Source of the DNA: an uncultured bacterium
GTDB taxonomy: Bacteria; Bacillota; Clostridia; Oscillospirales; CAG-272
DNA length: 51,775 bases
Direction of reading: 5' to 3'
NCBI GenBank assembly: GCA_949293405.1
Contig: CASFDI010000072.1
Coordinates: 1-51,775 of the forward strand
Shown: in pieces, positions 22,705-30,957 of the stretch
Layout of the letters: every line of letters begins with the position of its first letter
How positions within the stretch are numbered: position 1 is the first letter of the stretch
Program-made: the position numbers and the translations under genes
The notes under the pieces: generated by a model
Databases searched by the model: none
Seen by the model: the letters and a program-made list of their open reading frames with translations, nothing else
What the model was told of the DNA's origin: nothing

Positions 22705-24303
22705 TTACATATCGGTAAAATCCTTCAGTGCAAGACCCGGATTTTTCTCCAGGGCCCACCGCACGCTCCATTCTCCCGGAAAAATCAGCAGCTTCCTGCC
22801 GCGTGCATCTTCGACCAGCCGGGTATCCTCCGCCAGCCGCAGATCTGCGGGCGCGACCGGGCACTCTGCGATGCGGCGGATGATCTGGTGCGGCAGATCA
22901 TGCTTGCGGTACTGCACGCCGTACTCGGTTTTCATCCGGTGCTCCAGCACATCGTACTGCAAAAGACCAACAACCCCCACAATCACCCGTTCCATACCGG
23001 TACCGGGCAGGAAAAAGATCTGTATGGCGCCCTCCTGCGCAATCTGCTGCATCCCCTTGGCAAACTGCTTGCGCTTCATGGAATCCACCTGCTCCACCTC
23101 GGCGAAATGCTCGGGTGCGAAGGTAGGGATTCCGTCGTAGCAGATCCGTTCTCCTGTATCGCATACCGTATCACCGATCGAAAAAATGCCGGGATCAAAC
23201 ACCCCGATAATATCCCCGGCGTAGGCGCGTTCGACCCCCTCGCGCTCCTGCGCCATCATCTGCTGGGGCTGGGACAGTTTGATGGCTTTGCCGCCCTGCA
23301 CATGATAGTATTCGCGTCCGCGTTCAAACATGCCCGAACAGATGCGCAGAAACGCAATACGGTCACGGTGCGCTTTATTCATATTGGCCTGGATCTTGAA
23401 CACAAAGGCGGAGAAACTGTCGTCAAACGGCTCCACCGTCTGATCGCCTGCCCGATGGGCAAGCGGATGGCTGGTCATACGCAGAAAGCTCTCCAGAAAG
23501 GGTTCGATACCGAAATTGTTGAGTGCGGAGCCGAAAAAGACCGGACTCAGTTTACCGCGCCGCACCTGATCCAGATCAAACTCAAAACTTGCCACATCGA
23601 GTAGTTCCACCTGTTCGGTCAGCCGCTCACGCATGGTGCTGCCGATCAGTTCGTCCAGTTTTTCCGTTTCATCGAGTTCGCACCGGATGGCTTCCAGGCG
23701 CCTCCTGCCCGCATGAAAGTTGTCAAAAGCAAGGATGCACCGTTTTTCCCGGTCATAGACCCCCTTGAAATCCCGCCCGCAGCCGATCGGCCAGTTCATC
23801 GGATAGGTGCCGATGCCGAACTCCTTTTCCAACTCGTCCAGAAGATCGAACGGGTCGCGCGCCTCGCGGTCCAGTTTATTGATGAAGGTGAAGATCGGAA
23901 TGCCGCGCATGGCGCACACCCGGAACAGTTTGCGCGTCTGGGGCTCGATGCCCTTGGCTGCGTCGATCACCATCACCGCGCTGTCTGCCGCCATCAGCGT
24001 CCGGTAGGTGTCCTCGGAGAAATCCTGGTGACCGGGGGTATCCAGAATGTTGATGCAATACCCCTCATAGGAAAACTGCAGAACGGAAGAGGTAATGGAG
24101 ATTCCGCGCTGCTTTTCCAGATCCATCCAGTCGGATACCGCATGGCGGTCGCTGGCTTTTCCCTTGACCGACCCCGCGGTCTGAATAGCCCCACCGTACA
24201 GCAAAAATTTTTCGGTCAGGGTAGTCTTCCCTGCATCGGGGTGTGATATAATGGCAAATGTTCTTCTCTTTTCGATTTCCGTTCTGACGCTTTCGCTTAC
24301 CAT
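22705..24303 (-). CDS. prfC: peptide chain release factor 3
   Basis: A 532-residue translational GTPase of the RF3 type, which recycles RF1/RF2 after termination. The G1 motif is SHPDAGKTTLTEK near 18-30; G2 lies in the RGISITSS region; G3 is DTPGHQDF; G4 is NKLD; the C-terminal part ends in the RF3-specific domain (LLIFPGEWSVRWALEKNPGLAL). DTPGHQDFSEDTYRTL distinguishes RF3 from EF-G. I chose ATG 24303; the frame extends upstream but passes through the promoter. It is transcribed from 24364-24392. Confidence 0.95.
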   Translation of the reverse strand: MVSESVRTEIEKRRTFAIISHPDAGKTTLTEKFLLYGGAIQTAGSVKGKASDRHAVSDWMDLEKQRGISITSSVLQFSYEGYCINILDTPGHQDFSEDTYRTLMAADSAVMVIDAAKGIEPQTRKLFRVCAMRGIPIFTFINKLDREARDPFDLLDELEKEFGIGTYPMNWPIGCGRDFKGVYDREKRCILAFDNFHAGRRRLEAIRCELDETEKLDELIGSTMRERLTEQVELLDVASFEFDLDQVRRGKLSPVFFGSALNNFGIEPFLESFLRMTSHPLAHRAGDQTVEPFDDSFSAFVFKIQANMNKAHRDRIAFLRICSGMFERGREYYHVQGGKAIKLSQPQQMMAQEREGVERAYAGDIIGVFDPGIFSIGDTVCDTGERICYDGIPTFAPEHFAEVEQVDSMKRKQFAKGMQQIAQEGAIQIFFLPGTGMERVIVGVVGLLQYDVLEHRMKTEYGVQYRKHDLPHQIIRRIAECPVAPADLRLAEDTRLVEDARGRKLLIFPGEWSVRWALEKNPGLALKDFTDM

Positions 24304-24363
24304 ACCGTCTCTTCTGCTCTGCCGCCTGCGCGGCATACTCCCAACATTGTGATTTTCCCGGTT

Positions 24364-24392
24364 ATTATAACACACGCGCGTACAAAATACAA
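24364..24392 (-). promoter_or_regulatory. promoter of prfC
   Basis: Minus strand: TTGTAT (24387-24392), 17-base spacer, TATAAT (24364-24369), about 60 bases before the start codon. Confidence 0.75.
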
Positions 24393-24486
24393 GAGCACAC
24401 AAAAAAGGGCAACCGTCGCCTGCCGGCGCCGGCCGCCGTTCCCTGCATATTCCGCAACAAAAAAACAAAAACTGAATGCAGGCTTC

Positions 24487-25671
24487 TTATTGTTCACTCA
24501 GCAGATCGTGCAACACCAGTCTGCCGTCCTCATTCTCCGAAACGCCCACCCCAAGCTCGCGCGAAAGTTCAAACAGCGCATGTTTATCGATGGCGCCCAG
24601 TTTCGGGTTTTTCCGGATAAAAGCCACCGCATCGGTGGTAAAAGTGGAATTCGTGACATAAACCCCCCGGGTACCGCCCTCGGCAGACAGCACTCCCAGA
24701 AATTCGCGCACTTCCTTCAGGGTAATCTGACCGGTGGTGCGGGTTTTGGCCTGAATGCATACCACATCCGCTACGCCGAACGCATCGGTCACCATCAGCA
24801 CCACATCCACTCCGCGGTCTTCCGACCCGTCGACAATATAGCGTCCGTTGAGCCGGTCTCCCCGTCTGCGGTAATATGCCTCCAGCAGACGCGCGACAAA
24901 CTGGTTGAACAGGGCGCCGCCGCCCGAAAACTGCCGGGCGAACAGATTCTCATTCAGCTCCTCATGTCCGTGCAGCTGCCGGTCGCGTGCAGGAGCCCGG
25001 CGCTGCACTTCCCGTACCTGGGTAGCGCGGACCACCGTTTTTTCCGCGACCGCAACAGCGGGCTTTTCCGCCCGGGGCTGAGATGCGGTCCGGGTCTGGG
25101 GCAGGGGCTGGGACTGAGACCGTGCTTGCGTTTTCGGCTGTTTGTCAGCTGCGGCGGCAGACTGCTTGTCCCGCTGAGATTTCTGCCTGTCTCTGCGGGC
25201 GGGCGCCGCACTCTGTGCAGCGTTGCCGGCCTCCGGCCCTTTCTCCCCTGCTGCGGGTTGCTCTGCTGCGGCACGAACGCGGAAAGTCCCGTCCTCTGTC
25301 GCATCAAAGGGGCCGTCTTTTTCATGGAGGATCTGGGAAACCAGTCCCTTGATCCCGTTGTGCTGCTCTCCGTGTGCGTCAAAATGCTGTACGGCCGCTC
25401 CGATCAGTTCCTCCTCGGCCGCGGCACACTCCCTCAGATACTCGCAGAGGAAAGCCAGCATCCGTTTGCGGCTGACGCGTTTTTTGGTCTGGGCAGGTGC
25501 CGGCGCCTCCCGTACCGCAACCGAAACGGCAACCGCGGGGCGGCTGCACGGGCGCGCTTTCTGCGCAGAATCCCCTTCCTCGCTGCTCTGCCGCGCCCCG
25601 GCGGGCTCCTCTCCTGACAGGATCCGGTGCAGCATAGCTCCCAGACCCTGTTTCTTTCCTTCTTTTTTCAT
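24487..25671 (-). CDS. Mrr-like restriction endonuclease domain protein
   Basis: A 394-residue protein with a basic N-terminal region, a small domain (about 70-125) that may be winged helix, a long low-complexity Ala/Gln/Lys/Arg linker (about 135-235) and a C-terminal Mrr-type PD-(D/E)xK nuclease domain (about 250-390). The active-site pattern is visible: Asp in the SEDRGVDVVLMV strand, then VVCIQAKTR, where Gln-x-Lys is the Mrr variant. Mrr proteins cut modified DNA, but similar domains also occur in proteins of other function. No methylase or specificity gene is nearby. The start may be ATG 25671 or the GTG two codons upstream. It has its own promoter. Confidence 0.75.
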   Translation of the reverse strand: MKKEGKKQGLGAMLHRILSGEEPAGARQSSEEGDSAQKARPCSRPAVAVSVAVREAPAPAQTKKRVSRKRMLAFLCEYLRECAAAEEELIGAAVQHFDAHGEQHNGIKGLVSQILHEKDGPFDATEDGTFRVRAAAEQPAAGEKGPEAGNAAQSAAPARRDRQKSQRDKQSAAAADKQPKTQARSQSQPLPQTRTASQPRAEKPAVAVAEKTVVRATQVREVQRRAPARDRQLHGHEELNENLFARQFSGGGALFNQFVARLLEAYYRRRGDRLNGRYIVDGSEDRGVDVVLMVTDAFGVADVVCIQAKTRTTGQITLKEVREFLGVLSAEGGTRGVYVTNSTFTTDAVAFIRKNPKLGAIDKHALFELSRELGVGVSENEDGRLVLHDLLSEQ

Positions 25672-25730
25672 TTTCACCGTCCGACTTCAGCGGCACCGTT
25701 CTGCCGCAGATCTCTGAAATGATCTTATAC

Positions 25731-25759
25731 ATTTTATCATGCCGCCGCTTTTTTGTCAA
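25731..25759 (-). promoter_or_regulatory. promoter of the Mrr-like gene
   Basis: Minus strand: TTGACA (25754-25759), 17-base spacer, TAAAAT (25731-25736), about 60 bases before the start codon. Confidence 0.75.
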
Positions 25760-25810
25760 GGAAGCGGCGCCGCATGTCCGGGTGAATTTATGAATTTTTG
25801 GTACAACCTA

Positions 25811-25839
25811 TTGAAAAGGCATACCCCCTATGCTATAAT
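25811..25839 (+). promoter_or_regulatory. promoter upstream of the O-antigen-ligase-like gene
   Basis: TTGAAA (25811-25816), 17-base spacer, TATAAT (25834-25839). It is about 330 bases upstream of the next recognisable gene. Confidence 0.75.
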
Positions 25840-26171
25840 ATTCCATATGCGTGCAAACCATACCGGAATTTCTGCGCTTTTTGTCGGAGCGGGACGAATC
25901 TGCGGTTTTATCCGCGGCACTGACACTTTCGTCCGTACCGACCGAAGCAGAAGTTTTCTGCCTGCACTCCCGTATGGCACCCGACGGTCCGTTCCGGTCT
26001 CGTCCATCTGAGCCGGCATCTGATTTCGGTCGGGGCTTCTGCTCTCCCGGAATCGGTATCCGATACGGAGGCCGCAGGTAAAACGAAAACGCTCCGCACC
26101 CCCTGTACGGGCATCTTGCCGTACTGATCCATGCTTTTTCCAGCGGCTGACCGAAGAAAGGAGGCGTCTGC
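25840..26171 (+). other. long 5' leader without a recognised gene
   Basis: About 330 bases between the promoter and ATG 26172. An open frame starting at GTG 25851, only about 5 bases after the expected transcription start, runs to a stop at 26079-26081 (76 residues, beginning QTIPEFLRFLSERDESAV). It has no ribosome binding site, so it would need leaderless translation, and its second half does not look protein-like. A short hairpin (GTACGG / CCGTAC) occurs near 26115. No known riboswitch is recognised. Confidence 0.35.
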
Positions 26172-27557
26172 ATGACCGGACGCGTTGATTTCGACCGCAT
26201 TTGGTTTCATCATCTGTTTTATCTGCTTTGCGCCCTGGTATCTGTTGTGACATCCGTCCTGGAAGCCCCGGGCGTACTGGTGATTTTCTATACCACCCTT
26301 CTGGCAGTGATTCTGCTGACAACACCCAATCTGTTCGCCATCATCCCCCCGGCTCTCTGCTTCTCGGCGGCACTGTGCTGTTACTATAACTCGTATGATC
26401 TGTTCTTCCCCTATCTGCCCTGGGCGGTTTTCACCGTTGCCGCGCTCATTGCCAATCTGGTGATTTACCGCAGGCCGCTGCGCCTGCGCGGATGCACCTC
26501 CCTGCCGGGTCTTCTGGCGGTTTCCCTGGCCTTGGCGCTGGGCGGAATCGGCTGCATTTCGGCATCGGATTATTTCGCACCCGCATCTCTCTATCATATT
26601 CTGGGGCTTGGATTCGGACTGACCCTGCTGTATCTGCTGTTCCGTTCCCGCATTCCGGAGGGGGACGAGCAGCTCTGCCGGACCCGGTTCCTGGAGGCCC
26701 TGTACCTGATGGGGCTTGTGACCGCTGTGCTTTCGGTGACCGAATATACTGCGGCCGCCATCCGCGGCGATGAGTTCCGTTTCTTTATCCCCTGGCAGCT
26801 CCCCTGCCGCAACAACTTCTCCACCATGCTGATGATGGCGCTGCCCGCACCCCTCTACTATGCCGGCAAACGGCCTCTGCATCTGCTGGCAGTGCTCTTC
26901 CTGTACGCGCCTCTGGTATTCCTGGGCTCGCGCGGCGGCCTTCTGTGCGGCACCGCGGCCCTGCTGTGCTTCCTGTTTGCCTATTCCATCAAGGGGATGC
27001 GCCGGCGCAGACGGATGTACCTCTGCTGTTTCCTCGCCATGTTCTGCGGTCTGCTTATTGCAAGCGGAAAACTGATGGACCTCTATTCCATCCGCATCGG
27101 GGAGGGCAGCTGGATTTCGGATGACGAAGCGCGGGCGGTCATGCTGCGCAACGGCATCAGATTTTTCCTCGAAAATCCCATATTCGGAACCGGTCTCGGC
27201 TATCCCGGGAACACCGGCGCATACAATCCGGTGCCCGGCGCGTTCTACTGGTATCATATGTATGTCCCGCAGGTGTTTGCAACCATGGGATGCGTGGGTA
27301 TCGCGGCTTATCTTTTCCAGCTCTTCACGCGCCTGCGGCTCTCCCTGCGCGACCTTGGTCCCCAGGGTCTGACTTTTTCCCTCTCCTATCTGGGACTTCT
27401 GCTCATGAGCCAGGTCAACCCGGGTGAGTTCTGTCCGCTCCCCTTCGGGCTGCTCGCCATGCTGATCTATCTGGTGCTGGAGTTCCCCGGCACGCAAGAA
27501 GAAACTGCAAAGGAACCATATTATGTCAAGTTATCTCAAGCGGTATCGGACAGATGA
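26172..27557 (+). CDS. O-antigen ligase/polymerase-like membrane protein (Wzy_C superfamily)
   Basis: A 461-residue membrane protein with about 11-12 hydrophobic helices. The segment LGSRGGLL near 253 and the periplasmic-loop motif NPIFGTGLG followed by HMYVPQVFATMG near 356-378 are typical of the WaaL/Wzy O-antigen ligase superfamily. In Gram-positive bacteria such proteins polymerise or ligate surface polysaccharides, so it may act on the same surface glycan that needs Galf (glf). AAAGGAGG precedes ATG 26172 at ideal spacing. It overlaps the next gene by 35 bases. Confidence 0.75.
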   Translation: MTGRVDFDRIWFHHLFYLLCALVSVVTSVLEAPGVLVIFYTTLLAVILLTTPNLFAIIPPALCFSAALCCYYNSYDLFFPYLPWAVFTVAALIANLVIYRRPLRLRGCTSLPGLLAVSLALALGGIGCISASDYFAPASLYHILGLGFGLTLLYLLFRSRIPEGDEQLCRTRFLEALYLMGLVTAVLSVTEYTAAAIRGDEFRFFIPWQLPCRNNFSTMLMMALPAPLYYAGKRPLHLLAVLFLYAPLVFLGSRGGLLCGTAALLCFLFAYSIKGMRRRRRMYLCCFLAMFCGLLIASGKLMDLYSIRIGEGSWISDDEARAVMLRNGIRFFLENPIFGTGLGYPGNTGAYNPVPGAFYWYHMYVPQVFATMGCVGIAAYLFQLFTRLRLSLRDLGPQGLTFSLSYLGLLLMSQVNPGEFCPLPFGLLAMLIYLVLEFPGTQEETAKEPYYVKLSQAVSDR

Positions 27558-28353
27558 TCCGGTCACCTTCTGGACACACGCTGCCGGAACCCTCTGTCTG
27601 CTGGCCGCCGCAATCTGGCAGCTGGCACTGGCTGAATATTTTTTCATGCTGGTCAGTCTGATCGGAGCAGTGCTTCTGTGGCTGCCCAAAGCAGCGGAAG
27701 CCCTCTTTCACATGACTCTGTCGGTCCCGCTCAAGATGACCGGGCTGGGACTGATCCTGTTTTCCCTGCTGCTGGGAGAACAGGTCAATCTCTATTACTA
27801 CATCCCCTTCTGGGACAGTATCCTGCACACCTTCAGCGGGCTGATTTTCGCCGCCTTTGCCGGAGCGCTCACCCTGCGGTTCTGCAGCACCGAGAACGGA
27901 AAGTTGGCTCTGCATCCCGCCCTGATCGCCGCTTTTACCCTGGCGTTTGCGGTTTTTGTCGGGCTGGTATGGGAATTTTTCGAATTTTCCTGCGACATGT
28001 TCCTGCACACCGACATGCAGAAGGATACGCTGCTTGAGGGCATTTATTCCACTTTCTTCAATTCCGACAACCATTCGCAGCTGATTATCACCGACGGCTC
28101 GATCATCACGGCCGACGGGGTGATTCATCCCATCAGCGGCATTCTCGATATCGGACTTTACGACACCATGCAGGACCTGCTGTTCAACACGGTCGGTTCG
28201 CTGATTTTTGCGGTATCGGCGGGGCGCTTCCTCGCCGGTAAGCGCACCTGGCTCGGAAAATGGTACCTCAGAACATCTGCAACCGCACACTTGGTTTACA
28301 TAAAAGAAGAGGCAACCCCCACCCCCCAAATTCATACGAACGGAGACAACTGA
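27523..28353 (+). CDS. YjdF-like membrane protein (DUF2238 type)
   Basis: A 276-residue integral membrane protein with about six or seven helices and the pattern of YjdF/DUF2238 proteins: IPFWDSILHTFSGLIFAAFAG (near 88-108), VWEFFEF (near 148) and the late DTMQDLLFNTVGSL motif (near 208). The polar Asp, His, Glu and Asn residues inside helices suggest metal or lipid chemistry, but the function is unknown. ATG 27523 lies inside the previous gene with AAAGGA upstream. The stop TGA shares a base with the hisS start, so the two genes and hisS form one unit. Confidence 0.65.
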   Translation: MSSYLKRYRTDDPVTFWTHAAGTLCLLAAAIWQLALAEYFFMLVSLIGAVLLWLPKAAEALFHMTLSVPLKMTGLGLILFSLLLGEQVNLYYYIPFWDSILHTFSGLIFAAFAGALTLRFCSTENGKLALHPALIAAFTLAFAVFVGLVWEFFEFSCDMFLHTDMQKDTLLEGIYSTFFNSDNHSQLIITDGSIITADGVIHPISGILDIGLYDTMQDLLFNTVGSLIFAVSAGRFLAGKRTWLGKWYLRTSATAHLVYIKEEATPTPQIHTNGDN

Positions 28354-29615
28354 TGTCATACATTAGCACGCCGGTCAAAGGCATGAACGATATGCTGCCG
28401 GCAGATATGCGTCTGCGGGAGCATGTGCTCTCCATGATCAAATCCACCTACGCATCATACGGTTTTTCACAGATTGAGACCCCGGCGATGGAGCATATTG
28501 AAAACCTGAGCGGCAAAGACGGGGGTGAAAATGAAAAACTGATTTTCAAGGTGCTCAAGCGGGGGGCCGAGCTGGAGCGTGCCCTTCAGTCGGGCAGCGA
28601 GCTTGCCGACAGCGGCCTGCGGTATGACCTGACGGTTCCGCTGGCGCGTTTTTACGCCAACAATGCGGCAAAGCTCCCCACCCCCTTCAAGGCTCTGCAG
28701 ATCGGCAATGTCTGGCGTGCCGACCGCCCGCAGAAAGGCAGATTCCGCCAGTTCACCCAGTGCGACATCGATATTCTGGGAGACGAGTCGGTCCTTGCGG
28801 AAATCGAGCTGATCACCGCCACCTGCGCCATGCTGAAAAAAATATTCTCTGAGATCTCGGTTTCCGGCTTTACGGTGCATGTAAACGACCGCCGCATTCT
28901 CAAGGGGATGGCGGCGTCGGCCGGATTTGCGCCTGAGGCCTACGACGAAGTATTCATCACCCTGGACAAGCTGGACAAGATCGGCCTTGACGGCGTGCGG
29001 GCCGCTCTTCTGGAAGAAGGGCATGCACCCGAGGTCGTGGAGCGCTATACCGCCCAGCTCTCCTCCATCAGTCCGGATATCAGCGCGGCTTCGTTCTGCG
29101 TCGCCCTTTCGCCCGAGCATCTGCCGCCCGAAGTGCCCCAGCAGCTGGACGATATCCTCCGCGCCGCCGCCGCCATTACCGGCGCCGGCGTGCACCTGAT
29201 ATTCGATCCCACCCTGGTACGGGGCATGTCCTATTATACCGGAACCATTTTCGAAGTGACGGTTGACGGCTATTCCTTCTCGGTGGCAGGAGGAGGCCGG
29301 TACGATGACATGATCGGCAAATTCAGCGGGCAGAAAGTACCCGCATGCGGTTTTTCGATCGGATTTGAACGCATTATCACGGTGCTGTCCGACCATCTGA
29401 AGGCAGGCTATTCCGACGGTACGGAACGGGTGGCACTGCTGGTGGACCGCCGCTTCCCCAGCGGACGGCTGACCGAGGTCTTCCGGCAGGCGGCTGAGTT
29501 GCGCGCCGCAGGGAAAACGGTTACCGTTCAGCCCCTGAAGAAAAATGCAAAATTCCAGATTGACCGTCTGTGTGAGGAAGGGTACACCGATATCAGGCGC
29601 ATTTACGCCGACTGA
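28353..29615 (+). CDS. hisS: histidine-tRNA ligase
   Basis: A 420-residue class II synthetase. Motif 1 lies in the N-terminal region; motif 2 is VWRADRPQKGRFRQFTQCDIDILG near 118-140; the histidine loop reads LVRGMSYYTGTIFE near 288, where most HisRS have RGLDYYTG; motif 3 is in PACGFSIGFERI near 330. The C-terminal anticodon domain is about 85 residues (VALLVDRR... onward). ATG 28353 has GGAG nearby and is coupled to the preceding stop. The Asp-to-Ser change in the histidine loop is noteworthy, but the rest of the active site supports HisRS over the HisZ paralogue, which lacks an anticodon domain. Confidence 0.9.
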   Translation: MSYISTPVKGMNDMLPADMRLREHVLSMIKSTYASYGFSQIETPAMEHIENLSGKDGGENEKLIFKVLKRGAELERALQSGSELADSGLRYDLTVPLARFYANNAAKLPTPFKALQIGNVWRADRPQKGRFRQFTQCDIDILGDESVLAEIELITATCAMLKKIFSEISVSGFTVHVNDRRILKGMAASAGFAPEAYDEVFITLDKLDKIGLDGVRAALLEEGHAPEVVERYTAQLSSISPDISAASFCVALSPEHLPPEVPQQLDDILRAAAAITGAGVHLIFDPTLVRGMSYYTGTIFEVTVDGYSFSVAGGGRYDDMIGKFSGQKVPACGFSIGFERIITVLSDHLKAGYSDGTERVALLVDRRFPSGRLTEVFRQAAELRAAGKTVTVQPLKKNAKFQIDRLCEEGYTDIRRIYAD

Positions 29616-29674
29616 GCAGACGGGTTTTACAAAAAAGAGCGACAATGCAGACCGGATTTCTCCGTTCTGCTTGC

Positions 29675-29703
29675 TTGACGCATATCTTCCGGCGTGCTAT
29701 ACT
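29675..29703 (+). promoter_or_regulatory. promoter of asd
   Basis: TTGACG (29675-29680), 17-base spacer, TATACT (29698-29703). A 7-bp hairpin CCGTGCC/GGCACGG (29774-29790) lies just before the ribosome binding site and may influence translation. Confidence 0.75.
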
Positions 29704-29805
29704 ATATAGTAACAGAATTTCCGCCGGGTGCGCGCAAAAAGAATGTGTGCCGCATCATACCGCGCGGACGGCACCGTGCCGCCGGCACGGAGAAAAGGAG
29801 TCATT

Positions 29806-30891
29806 ATGAGTGAAAAACTGAAAGTCGGTATTGTCGGCGCCACCGGTATGGTGGGACAGCGCTTCATTACCCTGCTCCAGCATCACCCCTATTTTGAACT
29901 GACCGCGCTGATCGCCAGCCCGCGTTCCGCGGGAAAGACCTATGAAGAAGCAGTGGGCAGCCGCTGGAAGCTGTCCTGCCCCATGCCGGCATCCGTGCGG
30001 GACATGGTGGTGCTCTCTTCCGCTGATATTGCGAAAATCGCGCAGCTGGTTGATTTCGTCTTCTGCGCGGTGGATATGAAAAAAGATGAAATCCGCGAAA
30101 TGGAAGATGCCTACGCGAAGGCAGAAATTCCCGTAGTATCCAACAATTCTGCGCACCGCTGGACGCCCGATGTTCCCATGGTGGTACCGGAAATCAACCC
30201 GGAGCATCTTGCGGTGATCGAGCATCAGCGGCGCCGGCTGGGCACCCGGATCGGCTTTGTGGCGGTGAAGCCCAACTGCTCGATTCAGAGTTATGTTCCT
30301 GCCCTGACCCCTCTTCTGGTCTATGAACCCACAGAGGTGGTTGCCACTACTTATCAGGCGATCAGCGGCGCCGGAAAAACCTTCCGCGAATGGCCCGAAA
30401 TGATCGACAATGTCATTCCTTACATCGGGGGCGAAGAGGAAAAGAGCGAGCAGGAGCCCCTGCGCATCTGGGGTCATGTGGAGAACGGAACCATTGTCAA
30501 GGCGACGGCTCCTCTCATCACCACCCAGTGCATCCGGGTGCCGGTTACCGACGGTCATACCGCGGCGGTATTTGTCCGCTTCGCCAAGAAGCCCACGCGT
30601 GAACAGATTCTGGAGGCATGGCGTACTTTTGAAGGGAAACCGCAGAAACTGGGACTTCCCCATGCTCCGCAGCAGTTTATCACCTACTTTGAGGAAGACA
30701 ACCGCCCCCAGGCGCGTCTGGACCGCGACCTGTACGGAGGGATGGGCGTATCGGTAGGACGCCTGCGCGAGGATTCGCTGTTCGATTACAAATTTGTCGG
30801 TCTGTCGCACAACACGCTGCGCGGTGCAGCGGGCGGCGCAGTTCTGATTGCGGAACTGCTTTACCGCGAAGGATATCTGATCAGACACTGA
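29806..30891 (+). CDS. asd: aspartate-semialdehyde dehydrogenase (fungal/archaeal-type)
   Basis: A 361-residue NADP-dependent enzyme reducing aspartyl-4-phosphate to aspartate semialdehyde for Lys, Thr, Met and diaminopimelate. The Rossmann motif GATGMVGQRF is at 12-21, the catalytic Cys lies in KPNCSIQSY near 165, and the His in the C-terminal domain (around VPVTDGHTAAV near 249) completes the site. The length and PNCS context match the archaeal/yeast type rather than E. coli Asd. ATG 29806 has AAAAGGAG upstream. The gene stands alone between its promoter and a hairpin terminator. Confidence 0.93.
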   Translation: MSEKLKVGIVGATGMVGQRFITLLQHHPYFELTALIASPRSAGKTYEEAVGSRWKLSCPMPASVRDMVVLSSADIAKIAQLVDFVFCAVDMKKDEIREMEDAYAKAEIPVVSNNSAHRWTPDVPMVVPEINPEHLAVIEHQRRRLGTRIGFVAVKPNCSIQSYVPALTPLLVYEPTEVVATTYQAISGAGKTFREWPEMIDNVIPYIGGEEEKSEQEPLRIWGHVENGTIVKATAPLITTQCIRVPVTDGHTAAVFVRFAKKPTREQILEAWRTFEGKPQKLGLPHAPQQFITYFEEDNRPQARLDRDLYGGMGVSVGRLREDSLFDYKFVGLSHNTLRGAAGGAVLIAELLYREGYLIRH

Positions 30892-30896
30892 ACAGG

Positions 30897-30928
30897 AGGG
30901 CGTGCCGCTGTGTAAAGCGGCACGCCCT
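30897..30928. terminator. terminator hairpin after asd
   Basis: 13-bp arms AGGGCGTGCCGCT / AGCGGCACGCCCT (30897-30909 and 30916-30928) with a 6-base loop, then GTTGTTT. It lies between convergent asd and spoIVB. Confidence 0.75.
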
Positions 30929-30957
30929 GTTGTTTCCGGTATGCCGGTGCGGACGCG

